This document shows positions 57,629-64,000 of a stretch of DNA of 64,000 bases, piece after piece. Numbering within the stretch: the first letter of the stretch is position 1; each line of letters begins with the position of its first letter. Under the pieces are notes generated by a model. The model had not been told where the DNA came from. It worked only from the letters and a program-made list of their open reading frames with translations, and made no database searches. The translations under genes and the position numbers were made by a program. This DNA comes from Rickettsia endosymbiont of Cardiosporidium cionae (GTDB lineage Bacteria > Pseudomonadota > Alphaproteobacteria > Rickettsiales > Rickettsiaceae), in NCBI RefSeq assembly GCF_015476335.1, contig NZ_JADAQY010000002.1, positions 186,386-250,385 on the forward strand, written 5' to 3'.

Positions 57629-58075
57629 ATGAATCAGTATAATTTGGCAATAGCAAATGATCATAGAGGGTTTGATCTAAAAACAGAGATTATAAGAAGA
57701 TTTACCAGTGTTAGATTTGGTTATAAGATACAGCAATTTTTGGATCTAGGTACCCATAATAAGGAACCAATAGATTACCCAGACCTTGCTAAGCAGTTAG
57801 GGGATGAGATAATTAATGAAGTTGTAGAATTTGGAGTATTGATATGTGATACCGGTATTGGTATGTCGATTGCTGCAAATAGATATTCTGAAATTAGAGC
57901 CGCCCTATGTTTTGATTTGAGAATGGCAGAGTTGGCTAGGTTGCATAATGATGCAAATGTTTTAGTGTTAGGGGCAAGTATCAACTCGATAGATAATGCT
58001 GCTGCAATGGTAGATAAATTTTTATGTACCAAATTTGAAGGGGGAAGGCATAGAGCTAGAGTCAATAAGCTTTAG
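57629..58075 (+). CDS. rpiB: Ribose-5-phosphate isomerase B
   Basis: 148 aa, RpiB/LacAB fold. It interconverts ribose 5-phosphate and ribulose 5-phosphate. Diagnostic residues are ANDHRGFDLK near the start and the active-site Cys in LICDTGIGMSIAANR. The C-terminal RHRARVNKL basic tail is also typical. It stands alone, divergent from nlpD. Confidence 0.95.
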   Translation: MNQYNLAIANDHRGFDLKTEIIRRFTSVRFGYKIQQFLDLGTHNKEPIDYPDLAKQLGDEIINEVVEFGVLICDTGIGMSIAANRYSEIRAALCFDLRMAELARLHNDANVLVLGASINSIDNAAAMVDKFLCTKFEGGRHRARVNKL

Positions 58076-58139
58076 CATATAATAAATTTTTATTGTAACG
58101 TTTTATTGTATCCTAGGTTTTTTTGATAATTTGCTCTAT

Positions 58140-58640
58140 TTAGTTAAATGCAGTTTCATGTTCAGTATGATATTCAGTATTATTTTTTGCTACTTGATTA
58201 CGGAGTTTTTGTATTGCAATATCTTTAGCAGTAACAGCTAGTTGATCAGCTTTGATATTTCCGTAATTATCATTATGCCCCTTAACCCATATCCACTCTA
58301 TATTATGTTTTTTTGTATGTAATATTAATTTTTTCCATAGCTCTATATTTTTTACTGGTTTGTTATCGCTTTTACACCAATTATTTTTTTGCCATTTATA
58401 TATCCAGCTTGTCATTGCTTGTTGTAGATATTTACTGTCTGTATAAATTATTATGTTAGAAGATTCTTTAATTTGCATTAGTGATTCAATAGCGGCAGTG
58501 ATTTCCATTTGATTATTTGTTGTATTGAGTTCATATCCAGATATTTTGAGTGTCGTTTTATCATCAAGTTCTAAATATGCTCCCCATCCTCCAGGGCCTG
58601 GATTATTTGCACATGCACCATCTGTATAAATTTTTATCAT
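58140..58640 (-). CDS. rnhA: Ribonuclease HI
   Basis: 166 aa. The four catalytic carboxylates are visible: Asp in IYTDGACANNPGPGG, Glu in NNQMEITAA, Asp in IYTDSKYL and Asp in NIKADQLA. The basic handle region WQKNNWCKSDNKPVKN is present, as in E. coli RNase HI. It removes RNA from RNA-DNA hybrids. Confidence 0.96.
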   Translation of the reverse strand: MIKIYTDGACANNPGPGGWGAYLELDDKTTLKISGYELNTTNNQMEITAAIESLMQIKESSNIIIYTDSKYLQQAMTSWIYKWQKNNWCKSDNKPVKNIELWKKLILHTKKHNIEWIWVKGHNDNYGNIKADQLAVTAKDIAIQKLRNQVAKNNTEYHTEHETAFN

Positions 58641-58999
58641 GTTTTATTTGTTAATTATGTTTACTGGATAGATCTATTTTTCACATTATTAAATTCTATG
58701 TTCTAGATTATCTAATATATAAACTTAAAGTAGATATTAATATATTTATAAATATTCTAATTAGCTAGAGTTTTTAACAATTTAGGTATATATTATCAAA
58801 ATATCTGTTTATTGTTTATTAAATTGATAAAAGAAAGTATATAATATAGCTGTTACCGAGATAATATAAACTATAATCCATTAAGTGAGTTTGTAAAGAT
58901 CTTATTTATTTAATATGTTAGATATAGTTTGCATATATTTTTATTAATTTAGATTGATAATGTAATATAATCGTAAGTATATGTTATATAAAATGTAAT
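58641..58999. other. Intergenic region upstream of tmk
   Basis: 359 bp between divergent rnhA and tmk, extremely AT-rich. Several TATAAT-like words occur but none pairs convincingly with a -35 at 16-18 bp. No small gene or RNA gene seen. Confidence 0.5.
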
Positions 59000-59713
59000 A
59001 TGATAAAATTAAATAATGGGCCGACGTTCATTACTATTGAAGGAGGTCAGGGTAGTGGTAAATCTACCCAATCTAGGTTGTTATATAATTATTTATTACA
59101 TCACAAGGTGAAGGCGATTCTTACTAGGGAGATAGGAGGTATAGATTCTGGAGAGGATATTAGAAAGTTATTTTTGAATTATAATTTTTTAAAAACTTCC
59201 GAGATAATGCTTGTTATGGCTGCAAGATATGAGCATATTCATAAGAAGGTTTTACCTAGTTTGTTATCAGATATATCTGTGATTTGTGATAGATTCGTTG
59301 ATTCTACTGCCTGTTATAATAGTGATAGTTCTAATGGTTGTTTTCTGTTAAATAAAGTGTATGAGTTACATCAGGAGTTAATGAAATGTAACTTGGATGA
59401 TTTAGAAATAAGTGATTCTTCGTATATTAATACCGAATTATATGAAAAATTTAATAATCAACCAGTTATACCAGATATAACATTTTTAATGGATCTAGAT
59501 CCACTAGTTGCATATAGGCGTGTTAAATGTAGAATACAAAATTTAGGAAATGTTAACAGGTTTGATGCTCAAGGTATCGAATATTATAAGAAAATACATA
59601 GTAATTTTATAACAATTGCCAATTTATATCCTTCTAGGATTATTAAAATTGACTGTAATGATTGTAGTGAAGAAGATATCCATCAAAAAATCTTACAACA
59701 TATAATGTTATAA
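59000..59713 (+). CDS. tmk: Thymidylate kinase
   Basis: 237 aa, about 25-30 residues longer than typical bacterial Tmk. It has the P-loop EGGQGSGKST (about residues 14-23), the DRF motif in VICDRFVDSTACY and an Arg-containing lid near residue 175. The extra length is an insertion around residues 132-158 before the strand with VIPDITFLMDLDP. It phosphorylates dTMP to dTDP. It lies 222 bp upstream of rne. Confidence 0.92.
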   Translation: MIKLNNGPTFITIEGGQGSGKSTQSRLLYNYLLHHKVKAILTREIGGIDSGEDIRKLFLNYNFLKTSEIMLVMAARYEHIHKKVLPSLLSDISVICDRFVDSTACYNSDSSNGCFLLNKVYELHQELMKCNLDDLEISDSSYINTELYEKFNNQPVIPDITFLMDLDPLVAYRRVKCRIQNLGNVNRFDAQGIEYYKKIHSNFITIANLYPSRIIKIDCNDCSEEDIHQKILQHIML

Positions 59714-59935
59714 TTGTGGATATATGATATAACTATTGGATGATTTAATTGTTCTTTTTTCTAATTTGATCATTAAATTTACATTTTGATCATCTTTAAT
59801 TAGATATCATTTTGAATATAGCGTTTATATTAAATTTATGTAAATCTATATTATATAGCGCTATAAGTAGTGCATAGCAAATAGTTTTAGTAAAAAATTT
59901 ATTTTTTTTATATTTTAATTTATGGGATTTTATTT

Positions 59936-61882
59936 ATGAGTAAAAAAATAATAATTGATGCAGCTTTTCCTACAGAGATACGTGTAGTAATGTTAGATAA
60001 AAATAATAATATTGAAGTTTTTGAATCTGAACAAGTCGATAATAGATCTATAGTAGGGAATATATATCTAGCTACTATAGGCAGGGTAGAACCTTCATTA
60101 CAAGCAGTATTTGTAAATTATGGTAATGAAAAAAGTGGATTTTTACCTTTTAGTGAAATACATCCTGATTATTACAATATATTAGTGAATAATCAAGAGC
60201 AGATAGCATATTTAAGAAATAAGAAATTATCAGCTAATAATATTGATTTCAAAAAATTGGATAATAATTTATCTAATAATAATAACTTACCAGATATTGA
60301 AAATATCGATGTTAATGAAATTGATTCAATGGTACAGAATAATATTGCGCCAAGTATAGATATAGAAGCAAGTGGTTTTGATCATGATATTATTATGGAA
60401 AATAAAAATATTACAACTGATTATCAGAAAAATCACTCTATACAAGATGTTATAAAAAAAGGTTCTTTAATAGTTGTACAAGTTATAAAAGAAGAACGTG
60501 GTAATAAAGGAGCTTTTCTTAGCACTTATATATCGTTAGCAGGGAAATATTGCGTGTTTATGCCTAATAAAGAAAGTAATAATTGTATTTCAAAGAAGAT
60601 ATCTAATATAGATGAAAGAAAAAGAATTAAAGATATAATAGATAGCCTTAATTCTAATGAAGATAAAGAATGTTCTAGTATTATAGCAAGAACTGCAGCC
60701 TTTACACAGTCATCTGCTGATATAGCGCGGGATTATATGTATCTTGTTAAGTTATGGAATAATATTAGAAGTGTTACGCTAAAATCTGATGCTCCATGTT
60801 TTATATATCAAAATGATAATATCTTACTAAAAACTATAAGGGATCTTGTAAATTACAATGTAAGTGGAGTTATCATACAAGGTGATCAGGTATATAATGA
60901 TTTTATAAGCTATATGAATGATATATTGCCAGATAAAATTAATTGTATAACCAAATATGATTCTAATGCTCCTATATTTATAGAATTTAGTATAGAAGAG
61001 CAGTTATCAAAGTTATACCAATCAGTGGTTACCTTACCTTCTGGTGGATATATCGTGATTAATCCTACAGAAGCACTGGTAGCAATTGATATTAATTCTG
61101 GTAAAGATACTTCAGAACGTAATGTTGAAGAAATGGCTTTGAAAAATAATTTAGAAGCAAGCAAAGAAATAGCAAAACAAGTGAAACTTAGGCAATTATC
61201 AGGTTTGATAGTAATTGACTTTATAGATATGTATGATCTACAACATAAGAAAATTATTGAAAGATCTTTACGTGAATTATTTAGAGAAGATAAAGCAAAA
61301 ATCCAGATAAAAAATATTAGTGAATTTGGGCTATTGGAGATGTCTAGACAAAGGTTTAAATCATCTTTTCTTGAAAATAATTCTAAAATTTGTCATCAAT
61401 GTAGCGGTAAGGGTATAGTAAGAGCAGATGATGCTAATGCTATGTTGATTTTCCGTACTATAGAACATGAACTATATTTAGATTCTATAGAAATATTAAA
61501 TATTTTTACAAATTCTTCTACTATCATTTATATACTAAATAGTAAACGTACTGAAATATCGTTCATCGAAAATAAATATTCAGTAAAGCTTAATTTTTAT
61601 ATTGATAGTATGTCTATGTCAGATGTGTTTTCTATAGAAAAAATATCACGTATTACTAAGTTAGGTTCACAATTCAATAAAGCTGTACCTGCACTACAAA
61701 ATGTTTCGGATATGTATTATGAAAACGGAGTACAAAGTAATCAAAATGATAAGAAAGTTAGTAAGAAGCAGACAACGCAATTGAAGGATAAAAATAAAAA
61801 AAGAGCTAACAACAAAAGTAATAACGAATCTGATAGCGAATCAAATAATATAAAAAAGAATACTAGAAGAAGGGTTCTATAG
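59936..61882 (+). CDS. rne: Ribonuclease E/G
   Basis: 648 aa. The catalytic core begins with MSKKIIIDAAFPTEIRV and the S1 domain, which is split by a low-complexity acidic insertion (about residues 90-175) as in other alphaproteobacterial enzymes. DNase I-like domain motifs VAIDINSG and IVIDFIDM carry the magnesium-binding Asp residues. The zinc-link CHQCSGKG is present. The C-terminal tail of about 60 residues is Lys/Asn/Ser-rich and would bind RNA, but there is no long degradosome scaffold. Confidence 0.96.
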   Translation: MSKKIIIDAAFPTEIRVVMLDKNNNIEVFESEQVDNRSIVGNIYLATIGRVEPSLQAVFVNYGNEKSGFLPFSEIHPDYYNILVNNQEQIAYLRNKKLSANNIDFKKLDNNLSNNNNLPDIENIDVNEIDSMVQNNIAPSIDIEASGFDHDIIMENKNITTDYQKNHSIQDVIKKGSLIVVQVIKEERGNKGAFLSTYISLAGKYCVFMPNKESNNCISKKISNIDERKRIKDIIDSLNSNEDKECSSIIARTAAFTQSSADIARDYMYLVKLWNNIRSVTLKSDAPCFIYQNDNILLKTIRDLVNYNVSGVIIQGDQVYNDFISYMNDILPDKINCITKYDSNAPIFIEFSIEEQLSKLYQSVVTLPSGGYIVINPTEALVAIDINSGKDTSERNVEEMALKNNLEASKEIAKQVKLRQLSGLIVIDFIDMYDLQHKKIIERSLRELFREDKAKIQIKNISEFGLLEMSRQRFKSSFLENNSKICHQCSGKGIVRADDANAMLIFRTIEHELYLDSIEILNIFTNSSTIIYILNSKRTEISFIENKYSVKLNFYIDSMSMSDVFSIEKISRITKLGSQFNKAVPALQNVSDMYYENGVQSNQNDKKVSKKQTTQLKDKNKKRANNKSNNESDSESNNIKKNTRRRVL

Positions 61883-61960
61883 TAATAGAAATACTAAAAA
61901 TGTTTCTGTATTAAGTTATATAAATAAAAAGCCTAGTTAATACCATATATTGTTTAGAGA

Positions 61961-62128
61961 TCACAGGGCCTGCTTACTGATGATCGCAGAAAGGGGTGAG
62001 GAGAAGGAAAGATCATTTACTATAATTCTTGCATAAGTCTCGTTTGAGATATACTTATAACAGAGAATATATGTTTTAACTACTCACCCAAAATAGTTAA
62101 CTATCTTTCCTGTCGTGAGACCCTGTCA
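61961..62128. other. Compact palindromic element: structured RNA or MITE-like insertion
   Basis: A 168-bp, relatively GC-richer island ends in imperfect terminal inverted repeats: TCACAGGG (61961-61968) versus TGACAGGG as the reverse complement of 62121-62128. Inside are GGAAAGAT (62006-62013) with ATCTTTCC (62103-62110), a hairpin at 62033-62058, and a 7-bp hairpin TTAACTA/TAGTTAA (62076-62100). The loop of the latter carries CTCACCC, complementary to GGGTGAG at 61994-62000, giving a possible pseudoknot. It lies between rne and an autotransporter gene and has no ORF. I match it to no named RNA or insertion sequence. No clear target-site duplication is seen. Confidence 0.45.
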
Positions 62129-62133
62129 TTTCT

Positions 62134-64000
62134 TTAGAAATTAAATCTAACTTTGAGATAAGGTTTATGAGCTGTATATTTTTTATTATTGAAATTTATA
62201 TCATATCCCAGAGCAAAATTTGTATTTTTATATATTAGGTTAGCGCTAAGCCCTATGGCATACCTTATCTTTGATTTCAAATCCTCTGGTTTACTATCTA
62301 ACAATTCTCCTCCATCCATCAATATCTGAGCTGGCCCCACTTTATTAGTAAATTTATAATCTAAGAAAGCATGTCCTTCCGGTATAAATGCTGTGTTCTC
62401 AGATAATTCTATTTGCCTTGATTGTAGTTTCAATCCAAATATTCCAGATAGTGCATTTGATGCCTTAACATTATTTACAGATGCTTCATCTTTTGAATTG
62501 CTATTCAAATTTTTATACTTAACAGCACTGATATGTACATATCTTGCACCAATCATAGGAGTAAACATCAAATTATCTCCTATAAAGTTATATCCTAGCA
62601 TTGACTCTATTGAATAAAGCTTTCTATTTTTATATTCAGAAATTAGGATATCGCTATCATTATTAGTTATTTTACTTTCTATATCTTGTTCTTCTTTTTT
62701 CACATTAATTAATCCAAAACTTGCGATAGAATCCAAGAATAAGTTATCAGTAATATCTAGCTTGCCGTATAGAGAGAATAATATATTATTGATTTTAGAC
62801 TTATCTCCTTTTTTTAGATCATCATACTTTACATTTTTTGAAATATAAGACACAGTTGCCCCTAGCATAGCCCTAGTGAAGCTGTGATCAAACCCTAAGG
62901 ATACACCTACCCCCTTAGCTTGATATCCAGATTCATTTTTAAACTGTTTTTGTGTTGCATTATAATATGTTGGCTTGAACCAAATACCATTTTTATAATC
63001 TGTGCCATCATTATGGATATTTTTTGTACTAAATAATGCTCTATTGGCTGCGGCTAGTTGATATGAGATGAATGACCTAGATGCTACAGAAGTCACCAAC
63101 ATACGTTCTCTTGTCACTAGGGATTGTTCATTAATATTTTCTATTAGAGAAGACTCTTCCCTAGATATATTTTGAGCCTTTCTTAGGATTGCCAATCTTT
63201 CTTCTGCATCCAACTCTGTATTATATATCAGTTCAGCTAATTTAGTTAATCTAGTTTTTGCTCCATTATTCTCTGATAAGGCTTTTTCTAATAGTTGAAT
63301 ATTTTTTCTATCTTTTTTCTTTATATTGCCTTCAGAACCATCTTTCGATAATTTATTCCTGAGTTCACTCTTCGCTGCTTCTTTCCTTTGCCTTGCTTTT
63401 TCTTCTTCTGCTAGTTTCTGTCTTTCTGCTCTCCTTGCTTCTTCTGCTGCTTTTTTCTTAGTTTCTGCTTCTGCTCCTGAGCCTGGGTTTGAGCCTGAGT
63501 TGTTGTCATTTTCTGAGTCTGAGCCTGAGTTGTTGTCATTTTCTGGGCCTGGTTGTGGGCCTGAGTTGTTGTCATTTTCTGAGTCTGAACCTCTATTTCT
63601 TGAGGTTGATTCTGAGCCTGAGCCTGAGTCTGAATTTGAGCCTGAGCTTGTTGATCTCTCCGGGCCTACATTTTGCCTTGCTTCTTCTCTTTTCCTACCT
63701 TCTGCTTCTGAGCCTGAGTCTGGGTTTGAACCTGAGTTGTTGTCATTTTTTGGTTGTGGGCCTGAGTTGTTGTCATTTTCTGAGTCTGAACCTCTATTTC
63801 TTGAGGTTGATTCTGAGCCTGAGTTGTTGTCATTTTCTGGGCCTGGTTGTGGGCCTGAGTTGTTGTCATTTTTTGAGTCTGAACCTCTATTTCTTGAGGT
63901 TGATTCTGAGCCTGAGCCTGAGTCTGAATTTGAGCCTGAGCTTGTTGATCTCTCCGGGCCTACATTTTGCCTTGCTTCTTCTCTTTTCCTACCTTCTGCT
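62134..64000 (-). CDS. Sca-like autotransporter, 3' part (5' end outside window)
   Basis: The reading frame is open without a stop from 62134 to the right edge of the window, over 620 codons, so a TTG-initiated call at 63213 would be only a fragment. In protein order, the visible part begins with Ser/Asn/Gly/Asp/Glu-rich repeats (64000 to about 63470), then an Ala/Glu/Lys/Arg-rich coiled coil (about 63470-63200) and an autotransporter beta-barrel (about 63060-62134). The barrel ends in Phe (KVRFNF), as needed for outer membrane insertion. Such proteins export a surface passenger; rickettsial Sca proteins mediate adhesion and actin interactions. The first part of the gene and its signal peptide are not in the window. 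Confidence 0.85.
   Translation of the reverse strand, partial: AEGRKREEARQNVGPERSTSSGSNSDSGSGSESTSRNRGSDSKNDNNSGPQPGPENDNNSGSESTSRNRGSDSENDNNSGPQPKNDNNSGSNPDSGSEAEGRKREEARQNVGPERSTSSGSNSDSGSGSESTSRNRGSDSENDNNSGPQPGPENDNNSGSDSENDNNSGSNPGSGAEAETKKKAAEEARRAERQKLAEEEKARQRKEAAKSELRNKLSKDGSEGNIKKKDRKNIQLLEKALSENNGAKTRLTKLAELIYNTELDAEERLAILRKAQNISREESSLIENINEQSLVTRERMLVTSVASRSFISYQLAAANRALFSTKNIHNDGTDYKNGIWFKPTYYNATQKQFKNESGYQAKGVGVSLGFDHSFTRAMLGATVSYISKNVKYDDLKKGDKSKINNILFSLYGKLDITDNLFLDSIASFGLINVKKEEQDIESKITNNDSDILISEYKNRKLYSIESMLGYNFIGDNLMFTPMIGARYVHISAVKYKNLNSNSKDEASVNNVKASNALSGIFGLKLQSRQIELSENTAFIPEGHAFLDYKFTNKVGPAQILMDGGELLDSKPEDLKSKIRYAIGLSANLIYKNTNFALGYDINFNNKKYTAHKPYLKVRFNF
63661..64000 (-). 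repeat. 294-bp in-frame repeat in the autotransporter passenger
   Basis: The segment starting CGGGCCTACATTTTGCC at 63661 recurs at 63955, a period of 294 bp (98 codons). A shorter, partly diverged copy occupies about 63470-63660. Within each unit are smaller repeats encoding Ser-Gly-Pro/Asn-Asn-Asp-Asn and Ser-Gly-Ser runs. The array continues past the window edge. Confidence 0.9.

Noticed and set aside
61961..62128. tmRNA, RNase P RNA or 4.5S RNA
   Set aside because: No tag-peptide frame or tRNA-like T arm, no conserved RNase P core words, and no SRP RNA GGAAGGAAGCAGCC-type motif on either strand.
63207..63213. TTG codon as start of the autotransporter gene
   Set aside because: The frame continues open upstream to the window edge and a barrel without signal peptide would not be exported.
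63666..63869. 67-aa minus-strand frame rich in Thr and Gln
   Set aside because: Alternative frame of the autotransporter repeat region; the long open frame in the other phase joins to the beta-barrel.

Overview
This 64 kb window is an AT-rich, almost repeat-free bacterial chromosome segment. Gene content points to an intracellular alphaproteobacterium of the order Rickettsiales, probably Rickettsiaceae. The evidence is a tandem array of four large VirB6-like type IV secretion proteins, a Sca-like autotransporter with low-complexity repeats, a lipoprotein whose C-terminus resembles the rickettsial 17 kDa antigen, a petABC operon, an AcnA-type aconitase, a stand-alone CcmB, and RNase E with an insertion in its S1 domain. 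The genus cannot be decided from this segment.

Layout. 0-14 kb: DegP-like protease, CTP synthase, a large secreted TPR-like protein overlapping ftsY, aconitase overlapping ccmB through a 12-bp repeat, the cytochrome bc1 operon petABC, and a convergent polyprenyl diphosphate synthase. 15-19.4 kb: minus-strand block of metG and three membrane proteins (AEC, RDD, MFS). 19.7-34.2 kb: an unrecognised 836-aa protein with its own terminator, then four VirB6-like genes, the last with recently duplicated tail repeats. 34.3-48 kb: housekeeping genes (ruvAB, murG, hemB, znuBC, a CDF transporter, tadA, dnaA-dnaN, sdhE, pssA-psd) and an XRE regulator with a candidate operator. 48.2-56 kb: tRNA-Leu, then a mevalonate-pathway locus in which murJ-mvaA (minus) and mvaS, two GHMP kinases and mvaD (plus) diverge from one 244-bp intergenic region; tRNA-Lys follows. 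56-64 kb: a small orphan protein, an NlpD-like lipoprotein, rpiB, rnhA, tmk, rne, a structured or MITE-like element, and the 3' part of an autotransporter running off the right end.

The most notable content is the mevalonate locus. It encodes HMG-CoA synthase, a class I-type HMG-CoA reductase, two GHMP kinases and diphosphomevalonate decarboxylase with the expected catalytic residues visible, which is enough to take acetoacetyl-CoA to isopentenyl diphosphate. Rickettsia species are generally described as lacking both isoprenoid precursor pathways and relying on the host, so an intact pathway in such a genome would be metabolically significant. Its transcriptional link to murJ (lipid II flippase), with murG, ispB and a quinone-dependent respiratory complex elsewhere in the window, suggests the product feeds undecaprenyl carriers and quinones. 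Other points of interest are short in-frame repeats in murJ, at the acnA/ccmB junction and in the VirB6 tail, and a compact palindromic element downstream of rne.
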